This document shows positions 32,115 to 43,224 of a DNA stretch of 64,000 nucleotides, one piece after another. The DNA is from Amorphophallus konjac. Its lineage: Eukaryota; Streptophyta; Magnoliopsida; Alismatales; Araceae. Below the pieces are notes generated by a model. That model saw only the letters and a list, made by a program, of their open reading frames with translations, was not told the DNA's origin and did no database searches. The first letter of the stretch is position 1. Each line of letters opens with the position of its first letter. The stretch covers positions 262,159,519-262,223,518 of the forward strand of contig CM040118.1 in NCBI GenBank assembly GCA_022559845.1. Reading direction: 5' to 3'. The position numbers and the translations under genes are program-made.

Positions 32115-34189
32115 CCTCAGATAGGTGTACATAGTGTCAACAAACAAATATGAAAAAAAATAACAACAAAAAAATAGCAAAAAAAAATGAAAACAACAAA
32201 AATATGTATATACAACCACAAAAGAGAAAAAAAAGAGAAAAGAAAAAAGAAAAAAAATAGAAAATTCAAAATGCTAATGCATGGAGACCACTATGTCTTT
32301 AAGTCATTGCATTCAAACTCCATGTTGGGACATGGCCTATTAAGACTGGGTAGATTTCGAGTCTTGGTTTGTCAGAACCGTACAGATCCATGTCCGGCCA
32401 CGTCGGCCTATGCCCGCTCAAAGGGAACCAACATGTACATACTTACGTGTTTTATTCAAAGAAAAATCGGTAGCATCACCTACGGTGGGGCCTCACCCAG
32501 AAGGTCTCCAGAATGCTGTAATCTTTATTCTCTTCTCTTCAACCGAATGAGACAGTCGGCGCCCTTAAAACGCTGAGCATAAGAACCTGAAACTCAAGCC
32601 CCTTAAGACAAGGGTAGGATCTATTTTCTCGAGCATCGGTCAGAGCACGAGAAGAGGGCAGTGTCCCCGCAGGCATGTAAAAGGGATTCTACAATGTCAA
32701 ATGACTATATTTCCCTCGAAAAAAAAATGATGACAAATCAAAATCAAAAGAAAAGCCTGGTCGTAACCGTGCCTGATTTTGATAAATGAAACCCCTCAAA
32801 GTGTAAAAGTCCAGAATCCACAAAAAAGGGGGGCAATGAGATGTAAATGCTCGTGTTGGGTCCGAAGTTGCCCGAAAGGGGAGAGTTGAATGGACCCTTA
32901 TTGGCTCGCCGGGTTAAAGGTTTTGCCGGTCCTCTCAGGAGGTTTACCACCTACACTCTTCCTTCTTTCCCTAAAGATGAAAGCTCAATGGAGTTTCCAA
33001 AGCGTGGACCCCGCCAAGGCCTGCAACCCTATTTTTAACATACCCATATGGTTGTCTACTTTGAAGAAGCAAAAGCCACTGCTGTGAAGGAATCTCTGTG
33101 TTTCTAGCTGGTCAAGACCCTTGTTTACCACCTTGATGTCTTCTTATCTAACCTCGGGCTTATGTCAATGCAAGCGCGTCACCTATTGGTGCGACGGCAT
33201 CTGATTCCGGGTCAGCGTCGCGCGATTGGCCGTTAGGGTTCCAGGGTGTTCCATTATATACCATCTAGAGTTGTGAGGAAATAGACCCGGGTCGGGCAAA
33301 TCATTTACCTCGAACACTTTTTGGGTGAATCCTTGTGGTCGGAAGCAACTGGGAGTCTAAGCATGGCATGACGGCATTGTCATCAGGATAAGTCTTAACC
33401 GGCGGGATTATCATTCGAGGAGTCTAGAGGCCCGAATCAACCTAGATGTGTGCTTAGGATACCTGGGAGGTTAGTAAGAAACCCCTGTTCTCATGTAGGT
33501 TAGGTGCTATATGGGTATCTACCAGGCGTTAGCAACTAAAAAAATATAATGATAAAAACAACAAAAAAAGGAAAAAGAGGAAAAATGTAGATATATGTAA
33601 AACAAAAAAATGATAAAAAATAAAACAACAAAAAATGCAAGAAAAATAAAAACAAAAAATTACATTCCGTATGATCGCATTTGTTTGCAACATTTCACTT
33701 TTAAATTTTTGCTTGCATTTGTATGCATGTGTGTCGCATTCACCATTTCACTTTACCTTGCCTTCATTGATAAAGGCTTGGCCCCTTGACCCATTATCAA
33801 GGATGGCTCAAAACAAACCTCGCTTAGTGAGCAAGGGGCCAAGTCAGAATAGGTATTCTAACTTGTTTGCTTAAGTGATGTGTGCAGGAACTCGAGAAAG
33901 CAAGAAAGAGGTAAAAACCAAGAAACAAATAGTTTATTCCAAAATAAAAAATTTACATCAAGTTTCACCCTCTCTCTCTGCATTACTCGTCTCACCCCTC
34001 TTTGGGCAAGATGCTCTAGAGGGTGTCATCAAACCATGAGAAGCGGTATTCCTACCACTCTGGTGTCCTCTTTCCATATCCACACCCCGACGTCGATCTA
34101 CGGGGGCAGCAAAGAAGCTACTAACACGAAAGCCGCGCTCTCGTGCTCTTCGGTAGCGCTCTTCACCGTCCCTCAGCCACTGTTCAGCA
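32115..34189. other. Non-coding region between pol and the antisense genes of A
   Basis: There are A-rich stretches at 32150-32270 and 33540-33665, with moderately GC-rich, unrecognised sequence between them. No frame with a known domain was found. It probably holds the shared 3' untranslated space of the convergent pol and antisense transcripts. Confidence 0.5.
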
Positions 34190-36592
34190 AGACCGAGACT
34201 GGTCCGGAGTTCAAATAATTGGGCCTCCAGGGCCCTCTTCTCTTCTCTTTCTACCGATCTCTCGGCCCTCTCCCGTTCTCTGTCCCTTTCTTTCTCCGCT
34301 CGTTCTCTCTCTCTGTCATCCCTTTTCCAGCTGGAGGGTGATCCTCAGCTCCATGGCATCCCGAGAAAAATTATCATCTGAGCGACACTGCAATTCCTCC
34401 TCCAGCTCCGTTATCCTAGCCTCCCCTTGTGCTGCACTAGCAAACATCTCTTGCATCTCTTCGGCCTGCCATATCCGTCATTTCAGGGGTGTGATGAGAC
34501 GTAAACAAAGAAGCTCGGATAAGAGGAACATTCACCTGCGCGGAAAGCATTCCCTCTACCTTCACGGCGCGCTGTGTTACACGGGCAAGTTGCTCGTGGA
34601 GCGAATCTAGTTCCGACGAAGGAATCCATAGACTGGAAGAAGCACCCTCTGCCCCTACTGCTGGTAGGCTTGCGTCGAGCCGAGCGCGCTATGATAGCAA
34701 GAAGTGGCAATGTGTGGCTAAACACCAGAAACCAGGGGTATAATTAGGAATATGCATTTGCATACATACTCACCGAGACAAGTAAAGCCTCACGGATGTC
34801 ACCCAACTCTTCCTCTGTGTCCGCCAAGCGAGCCCGCAAGTTCTCTATCATGGTATCACGGGCATCCTAAACCCATGTCATCGGAGTCAGCATTACATTT
34901 AGAAAAATGATGAAAAAAATAAAAAAAATGATCAAAAAGTGAGAAAGGAGATACACCTCCACAAGTCCCTCAGGATGGAGTCGCTCTACATACATCGCCC
35001 TATAGAGACGTAGATAATCTTCACTATCCCGGGCGTGCGACTCCACGAGCATGCCACCCCACTGCCAATCTTCATATTGTTCGGGGAAGTGCACTCGCCA
35101 GTCAACACAGGTTATCGGCCCATGTGTCTTTCTCCCGACGCGGGGTGGTGCGGTCATATCTACCCATTCCTGGGCAAGCCCCAGAGTCCTCATGACCAAT
35201 CGTAGCCGGAGTGGCTCTATTTCATTCAGGCAGTGGACCCAAAGGTCCTGACCAAATCGAGGGCGACCTGTGATGACCCACGGCTGGTCGACATCGACCA
35301 TGCCTGAGTAAGGCCTCCAGATCACCTACGTTGGCATGCGTATATCTCCTTAATCACTCAAAAAGACCAAAAAAGAGAGACAAAAGAAAAGAAAAAAAAA
35401 TGGAGTCCTACCATCTCTGCGGGGAACTCTTGCAGCTCACGCCTTAATACCATCAGCTGGTAAGACAGAGAGGCTGTGCTCATAATGGGTTGCCACCGCC
35501 GAGCTAGTGGTGCCACAGCCACACGCCACAGTCGAGCTCGCCCCATTGGGATGTAGTAATAACTCCATACCTGTGTCGTCACATGTCATCAGCATTTCAT
35601 GAAATAGATTAGTTGCATTATTAAATAAATAAATATTTACTTGGAGAAACGGTATGAAGGCACTCACAGTCACCTCTCGATCTGTCCCTTGGGACATACT
35701 TGCGAACAGATGCGCCAGCACGGCAGCTCCCCAGGCATATTGCCCTACCCTCTCTAGGCCCACCAAAAATTCTAGGAAACGACAATGGATGTCGTCTCCT
35801 TTGGAACCCAGCAGTAATTTTCCCAGCAGGAAGAGGATGAATATCCTCAAGTCCGTGTTTGACCTTTCCCAGCTACTGGCATCCACGCAATACACAGCGC
35901 GGGACCCTCTTTCCGCTCACTCCATGAATTCCTCCAAGGACTCGTTATCACGTTGACGAGTGTCAGTGAGCCCCAATGCCTCCATGATAGATGCCTTGGC
36001 TACTGGCCTATTCTTTTGGTCCTTTAATTCCAGACCAAGAAGCTTCTGAGCCACTTCGCGATAATCGGGGTAGGTGTCACCGCCTCGCCATCCACTCTAA
36101 GGCCAGTGATTCGGGCCACATCTTTGAGACTGGGCACCATGTGCCCCCAGGGCATCAAGAAGGCACTACTCTCTGGGTCCCATCTCTCGCGCAATGCTTG
36201 GATGAGGGCGAGGTCGAGCTTAATGGGTTCGATCCGGAGGAATGCACCAAACCCCATCGCATCCAGTCGGGCTTTCTGGAAGTCAGGCAAGCCTCGATAG
36301 GCAGCCACCACTAATTCCCAAGAGATGTGTGACCTCGTCATACTCTGTGGATTACACAAGAAGTGAGAAGCGGGTGCATCATTGAAATAAAAAATAGAAA
36401 AAGAATGAGAAAGGAAGAAAGGGATCATGAATAATGAGAGGGAAGAACTGGCTCGTTTACAAGCTCCGATTGGGTCCTCTCACTGAGCTGCCTTTCAACA
36501 TCGGAGAGTCTCCTGGAACTACCACTGGATCTGATCTTCTTCGAGGAGCGGGAAGACTCGCCCTCCACCCTGAAACTGGACTCTCCCTCCAT
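34190..36592 (-). pseudogene. Antisense plant mobile domain gene 1 (PMD1) in element A, six exons
   Basis: Exons by GT-AG signals: 36592-36461, 36344-35641, 35570-35412, 35325-34957, 34866-34774 and 34688 to about 34190. All five junctions fall between codons (phase 0). Exon 1 gives 44 residues rich in Ser and Lys/Arg, ending SERTQSEL. Exon 2 carries the PMD (aminotransferase-like) signature: FGAFLRIEPIKLDLALI, ERWDPES, then LKDVARITGLRVDGEAV. Exons 3-4 have many Trp and Arg residues (VWSYYYIPMGRARLW, VIWRPYSGM). Exons 5-6 are coiled coil. Damage: a frameshift near 36030, a TGA near 35916, and frameshifts and stops in exon 6. PMD proteins are known as nuclear regulators of gene and transposon silencing and as cargo of plant transposons. 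What this copy does for A is unknown. A TATA-like box lies 99 bp upstream. Confidence 0.82.
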
Positions 36593-36690
36593 CTCAGAGA
36601 ATGAGAAACTCTTACTCCTTTTTGTCAACTTTTCACTCTTCTAACCAGTCTCCACAACTTCGTGCTTTCAAGTGAAGCAGGCGGGAGGAG

Positions 36691-36698
36691 TATTTATA
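36691..36698 (-). promoter_or_regulatory. TATA box of PMD1
   Basis: The minus strand reads TATAAATA 99 bp before the ATG at 36592, in sequence that otherwise has no TATA. Confidence 0.5.
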
Positions 36699-36864
36699 GG
36701 ATTAAAGCGATATGATCTAGATCTATCCCAGTTCCTCTTGCAATGGGCCTTGTAACAAAGCACCCATCTTTCACTCGAAGTAAACGAGGTCCGGGGCGTA
36801 GCTGGTTGATTCACACCCTACACGTCTAGGTTCCTTGTGTTCATCATGATTTAAATAAATTTGA

Positions 36865-37035
36865 GATGAGGACATCTACATGGAGAGAGGACAATGCAGG
36901 TCGACCTCTTTGAATTTGGGAGTGGACTCATCCACAGGAGAAAGGACAATGGGAGTCGATATCTTTGAATTTGGGAGTGGACTCGTCTACATGGAAAGAG
37001 GACAGAAGGGCGGTTGGCATCTTTGAATTCGGTGC
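36865..37035. repeat. Short tandem repeat, about 56-bp unit, three copies, upstream of PMD1
   Basis: Each unit carries AGAGGACAnnn or AAAGGACAAT, then TCTTTGAATTTGGGAGTGG and a final ACTCGTC or ACTCATC; the third copy is partial. It lies about 270-440 bp upstream of the PMD1 start. Confidence 0.75.
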
Positions 37036-37911
37036 CACATCATTAAAATTTGTGATGGATTCTCCTGAAAGAAATGCACAATGAGTCTGAGACACGATCC
37101 GTTATCTCAGGGGAGTTCTGTTAAACACGTCACATGGGGACGGCATGAAAAGAGGAGGCGTAGAAGAGAAGGAACACATAGAGGGCAAACCCGTCACATG
37201 AGAGCAAGTCATTCCATTCATATGTCTATATAAACTGTCATGTTCACCGTGAGAAGAGAGCGGGTGTACGAGCAACTTGCTAAATCTCGCGCCACCCTCT
37301 TTGTCGTCTCTCTCCTCTTCTAAGGGGGAGGTCCCTGGGAGGTCATCTAGAGCTCTGCGACGTTGCAATTATCTCATTACATCATGCATTCCCACCCTCT
37401 CTGGTAGCGCTCCTCGCCCTACTCTGGCCTCTCTCGCAACCCCAACAGCCGCGAAGCTCTTGAACCGGAGGCCGTTGGCTGAGTCGCCCCCTATCTACGA
37501 TGGAGACTACACCAACCCCAGGAGCTCCTCCACCGTGAGCTCCAACTCTCCTCCAATCAGCAGTGACTCTGAAGGAGTGACGTGTCCGAGCACTGTTTCT
37601 TCCGAAGCTTCATCACTTGGGCCTCACGTGCCCTCCTCTCGTCTCGATCCCGATATCGCTTTACCCACACCTCTCTTTCCATTCTCTCCCAGTTTACTTC
37701 TCTCCTCGCCACCTGAAGAGAAATCCTCAGCTCCATGACATCTCAGGGTAACTCCACATACTGTAGTTACTTCAGTCCCTCAGCTCCTATCCGGTGACGG
37801 CCGACCATCACCCAGCGTCCGCCATTCCAGTCACAAAGAAAAGGGGAGGGGAGAGACTGAAAGAGCGTGCAATGACATTAAGGCTTGGCATTTATTTTAA
37901 AACAAGATACA
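37036..37911. other. Space between the two antisense PMD genes
   Basis: It separates the PMD1 upstream region from the end of PMD2. A plus-strand TCTATATAAAC lies near 37221 and a plus-strand frame without an ATG start runs 37277-37738 (Ser/Pro-rich). I do not call a gene there. Confidence 0.5.
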
Positions 37912-39346
37912 TTAGGGTTTGGGCACCTCAGGCCTCAGTTTCCCGAGCTCCATTACATAAGCCTTCCATAGCTCCCGATCCTCACTCACAGACACCATCG
38001 CCTTCCGTGGAACGCTTGCCTTCCACGTTGCTTTGATCGCTTTCATGTCTATTGCATCACCCTCTATGCCCAGCTCCCTTTCTTTAATGAAAGGAAGGTT
38101 GGACGGCGTAGGAAAAGAGTGTCGAGGAAGGCTGATTTGCAGGTAACACCGGTGCGAATTGTAAATAACAAATTCGGTTGCACCAATAAGCTGGAGTTCA
38201 ACATCAGGAGAAGATCGCATGAGAAGCTCACATGGAAGTAAACTTGCTGGCACGCCAGTAAACATATTCTACGCCAAGGTGTCGAAGTGATTACGCCAGT
38301 CTCCGCGTGTCTTCAGACAGGGCATGCGATTGGCTACCTTCCCGCTAAAGCCCAACATATCGGCTATGTAATAAAGGGGGCTTTGTTCGAAGATCCTAGA
38401 GGCCGTCTGTCCCCCTTCGCGCTGATCAAATTTGAAATGGAGATCAACCCAGCAATTGAGGAGAAGCATGCACCCATAAGGAGGCTTGCCCATGTTGGAA
38501 GCCGTGAGACCACTATAGAGATACGCAAGGACGGTGGGCCCCACACTCTTGCTCTCCCAAAGTCCACAGATCGCGCCTAGCTGATCTCCTTCCACAATGT
38601 TGTCAGTGTGAGGGAATAGGAGGGCACCCGCCAAACAGATCGTGAAGCCCTTCATGAGGGCTTCCAAATGATCATCATCTGTTGACTCTTCCAGGGCATT
38701 CATAGCCCATTCCGCAAGCTTCTGTAAATTAATGCCCCTTTGAGTTTGTACGGTCTTGATGGCCTTACACGGCATAAAACTTCCAAGGACTTCCTCGGAG
38801 GTTATCCTCCTTTGCAAGGGCAAAATCTTCATATTGTCGTCCCTTCTAAACCTTTTCAAACCGAGTAGGAGTTCCGCCTCCTCAAGGAGGACCGTCGCTT
38901 CAAATGTGGGGAAGATAAAGGTGTGGGTTTCAGGGTGCCAAACCTCTACCAATGCACCCATGGCCGCCCAGTCCATATGAATTTTGTTATAATATTTGGC
39001 ATGGATGACGAGACCTTGGAGGTGCCACTTTGTAATAACAGCCCTCATGCCGATATTTATGTTGGAGGTGAGCTTTGACAGCCAGGGCAGCTTTGAGAAT
39101 TTCCTTGGGCCCGGAAAGAGAGGATATGGCTGGAAAAGAAAGAAAAGAAAAGAATGAAGAAGCGAGAGAGAATTTATGCAGGGAAAGGAAAAGGAAGAAC
39201 CAACTTACCACCTATGAAAGAACCCTCTCGCTCAGATGACCTTCGATGTCGGTCAGCCTCTTGCATTCGTGGCTGAACCTGCTCCTCTTGGCAGGGCGAG
39301 AAGGCCCACCTTCCATCTCAAAAGGGCAGGATTTCTCTCCCCCCAT
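37912..39346 (-). pseudogene. Antisense plant mobile domain gene 2 (PMD2) in element A, two exons
   Basis: Exon 1 is 39346-39209 (46 codons) and exon 2 is 39129-37912 (406 codons). The donor is GTAAGT, the acceptor TTTTCCAG, and the junction is phase 0. Exon 1 resembles exon 1 of PMD1: basic Ser/Arg stretch, then KRLTDIEGHLSER against RRLSDVERQLSER. Exon 2 reads as a PMD-class domain: a Trp-containing helix, LVEVWHPETHTFIFP, LEEAELLLGLKRF, then a helical C-terminal half. Stops are a TAG two codons before the exon 1 end (39212-39214) and a TAG at 38269-38271; otherwise the frame is intact, making this the best-preserved coding unit of A. There is no coiled coil. It may belong to a different PMD subclass from PMD1. 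Confidence 0.8.
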
Positions 39347-39403
39347 CTCAAAAGAGCTTAACTCCCCGAACCAATTGATGACCTTTTGCTAGAAGTAGGG
39401 GGA

Positions 39404-39411
39404 TACTTATA
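39404..39411 (-). promoter_or_regulatory. TATA-like box of PMD2
   Basis: The minus strand reads TATAAGTA 58 bp before the ATG at 39346. Confidence 0.45.
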
Positions 39412-40548
39412 GGAAGGAGAGGGGTAAAAGAGTAAATGTAAAAACATTAATGATGAGTTACCGTGTGAACTTTAACCGGAGGAATCTGGTTTGGTTTACG
39501 TTGTGTTTTTCATTGCTTCTGTGAATCACCATTGGTGTGTGGATCTCCTTGTACAGTAGAATGAAATTTTGTTTCTCATGAAATAATTACCTGTTTACTG
39601 TTCAGTGCAGGTCTCAATAATAAAGGAAAATAAAGAGTGTACAAAAGGGCACCACTATCCTACCATGTCTCACCATCGGTCACCTCGGTGACTGACCCCA
39701 CTGTGTCATGCATTCTACTATATGGTATCTACATTATTAGAACATACCAAGGACCTTATGACTTGGATGAATCTGGAGTTTGAGTTCCCCTCCAACAAAA
39801 ATAGTGATAACTCCAGAGGAGTTCAGGATGTACGGATAGGCCGTTAGGTTGTGGTAGCTTGGGGACGATGGTTCCATTCGGTGAAGTCGGTGCACGGATA
39901 AACGGGCCCCGGCTCAGTATCAGCTCATCGGAGCGGTATCCTGATCCATACTTAGCAACTTAACAATATTATCCTTGGCTATCTTCTATTTTTAGTTTGT
40001 TTTAATTTTTCCTTTAAACCCATCATGCATTCATGTAGGACTTTGATATCACTGTGGAAGATCATTCATTTAACCCGATTGTGAGAGCCGTTGTGCTTAA
40101 ATTCTTGACTAATACGGGATGTTCCATTTTGAATCGAGTACTGAGTTTCTGTGAAACTATCTCGGGCTAGATGGCCAAAAGAGACCATTGTTTGGATTTA
40201 TCAGCTGCTCTTTTCTGTTTTACTCCATTGGACCCGCCTTGGTTGTAGCACTTCCATATTGGCTGGTAACCGCTCCCCAAGGTGAAACCTGCGGGTCTAT
40301 GACCCAGGTACTTCCACGCTGAGAAGTTGGTCCTTCTTTCTGTTAGTCTTTTGTTATTTCCAGCCAAATAATCGTTGATTTTGGAGGACCTTCTTCAAGG
40401 TTGTTTCGTTGAAACTCAGGAAAGACTCCAATCACGTAGTGTTAAAAACGTGTCTCATCACGCCTTGGCATCCACTTTTCAATCCATTCTCCACTCCATT
40501 TCATTACACTTCTATTTCATTCCACTCCGTGTCATTCCCCTGCAAAGC
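39412..40548. other. Non-coding region between PMD2 and the 3' LTR of A
   Basis: I see no gene, repeat array or recognisable domain. It would contain the upstream regulatory sequence of PMD2, if any. Confidence 0.5.
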
Positions 40549-40568
40549 AGACGCCAAGGCGGGGCAAC
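40549..40568 (+). promoter_or_regulatory. Polypurine-like tract of A
   Basis: CAGACGCCAAGGCGGGGCAAC lies directly before TGTAGACAC of the 3' LTR. A GGGGCAAC end next to a TGTAGA LTR start is familiar from Tat/Ogre elements. It is less purine-pure than in other families. Confidence 0.65.
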
Positions 40569-43193
40569 TGTAGACACGGCATTTTAGCATTATGCTGAGC
40601 AGATCCCGTATTACACTAAGACGCCCCAAAGCAGCTCGCACGGTTAAGTTAATTGAGTAATCTCTAATTTAATCTGATAATCTCGTCTCGCGAAAAGAAA
40701 GTTGTGGTTTCTTGAATAAAAACTCTTGTTAATGGGCTTGTGACCATTCCTACACAAAACAAAAAAATGTTAATGGGCTTGGCCCATCTTTTTAATCCTA
40801 AAAGGGGGGGGGGGGGTTATTGTGTGTTGATGGGCTTGGAATCATGTGCTAATGGGCTGGGCCCATTCTTTTTCATAAAATAAATCAATGGGCTTGGCCC
40901 ATCCTTTCCTACATAAAAATTTCTTGTGTTGATGGGCTTGGCCCATTCTTGTTCAAAAAAAAACAATCATTAAAAATATAAATATAATAAACCAATTTTA
41001 GTGACCCATTCTCCCCCATAAAAAAAGGAGAAAAAAACATTAATAAACTTGACTCATCATTTATCTCATGCAATAATAAAAACAAAAATAATAATGATAA
41101 TACTTCTTAACTCTCTCCCCTCTTCCCGGATCTGGTCCCCCCATTTAACACACTCATCATCCCCCCTCCCCCACCACAATAGCCGATTCACATAAAACAC
41201 TTTCTCACCCTCCCATTCTCCATTCCGAGGAGGACAGCAGAGAACCGATTTTTTTTCACTTCCGATCCCATTCTCTCCCAGCCACTTCCGATCACCCACC
41301 TATCTCATCCACCTCCGACCACCATAAGACACCCACCTCCTTCTCTCTAGCGAACGCCCAACCACGCCCCTTTACTCATAGGAACTCCCACGGCAGCCCG
41401 TCTCTCTCCCTCCATCTAACACCCTCCCTCCGCCATGCATGCAGCAAGCCCTTTACCTTCTCACACTCACACCTCCGCTGCCACCATCCTCCCCCTCCAT
41501 CCTTCTCTCTAAACCAACAGCAACGCACCATACTCCCTCTCCCTTTCCCAACCAAAAAAACCCAAGCACCCACGGCAGAGCCCCATCCTCCAGAACCCAA
41601 CTCCCCCTGTCTCTCACTCTCCACATCCCACCGCAACCCCCGTCCCACTTTCCTCCTCGCCCTCTGCCCCGGCCTGCTAGCCTCATCTCGTTTGCACCCC
41701 CCCATCCATGGCCCAACCGCCCCCCCTTCTTCCTACTAACACACGGCCATCCACTTCTCTCCTCCGCGGCCAACCTTCACCTCCGCCCAGTCTCCCGTCT
41801 TCTCTGCCGTGCCACCCTCTACACCACTGCGTCGCTCCACCATCTCCACAGTAGCCCCACCTCCTTCTGTAACCACCGTCGAGCCCACAGCCGCGGCCTC
41901 CCTCTCTTCCTCACCATCCCACTGCCGAACCTCTCCCCTTCTCTCTCCATAGCACATAGACCCAGCCCACGAGCCCCTCCACCGTCCCGCCTACGTCCCC
42001 ACGTCGCTGACGCTAACCCCACGTCAGCCCCCCTCCGCCTGCTAACCACTCTCCGCGAGCCCCTGCTACGCCGTTGCCGCCCGTAAGCACCCCCTCAACG
42101 TCATCTCCACCCTCGCACCGAGCTCGCCGTCCGGCCACCCTCCGCCGTGACCGCACCAGCGCCTCCGAAGCCGTCGCCCTCCCCCAACGCCACCGGACAC
42201 CGCTGCTATGAAGCACCCTACAGTTACCGTCGCCGTCGTCCTCGTCTTCACCTCCGGCTAGCCGACGTCATCCCCCAACCGATGCCGCATCGCCGTCCCT
42301 GCATGACCGCCGCTCCACCACTTCTTGCCGTGAGCCACGTCCACAGCGCCTCCCCATCCACCGCGCCTTCTGCCTGCACCAACTGCCCTCCGTCGTCGTC
42401 GATCGCCATCGACCTCACCCCTCCGCTGCGAGCCCTCGTCACCCCACCGCTCTCTCTTCCTCTCACCTTCTCTCTCCTCTTCCTCTACGTCTCTCTCTCC
42501 ACCTCCCGCGTCCCTCTCTTCCTCTCTCCCCTCCCTCGTCTTCTCTCCCCCTCCGTCTCTTCTCTCCCCCTCCGTCTCTCTCTCTCTCCACCTCCCGCGT
42601 CCCTCTCCCTCTCGCGTTAACTCTCTCTCTCCCCTCTGCCGTCTCTCTCTCCCCCTCTCGATTCTCTCTCTCTTTCTCACTCTCTCCCGCGACCCTCTCT
42701 TCCTCTCTCTCTTTTTCGTTTTCTCTCTCTCTCTCTCCCCCGCGTTCTCTCTCTCTCTCTTTCTCTTCCCTCTCCATCTGCCTCTCTCTACTCTTCGCCC
42801 TCTCCCCCTCTCATCTCTCTGCTCTCTCGATCTCTCTCATTTTCCCCTTTTTTTTAATTTTTTAATCCTCTCTCTTCCTCTCTCTCCATCTTCTCTCTCT
42901 TTTCCCTTTTTATTTTATTTTTATCTTTCCTCTCTCTTACCCTCTCTCTTTTCCTCTCTCCCTCTCTTTTACTCTCTCTCCCCCTTTGATCTCTCTCTTC
43001 CCCCCTGCGATCTCTCTCTCTCTTTCTTTCTTTTCCTCTCCCTCTCTCCATCTCTCTTTTATGTTATTTTATTTATCTTCTCTCTCTCACCTTCCTCCCT
43101 CTCTCGGTCTCTTACCCCTCTTCCTCTTTTCTTGTTTTTTATTTTTTTATTCTCTCCACCCTTTCTCCTTCCATTTTTTATCTTTCCCTCCAT

Positions 43194-43224
<31 letters not shown>

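Noticed and set aside
37277..37738. 153-codon plus-strand frame between PMD1 and PMD2, with a TATATAA upstream
   Set aside because: It has no ATG, a low-complexity Ser/Pro composition and no family; kept only as a note.
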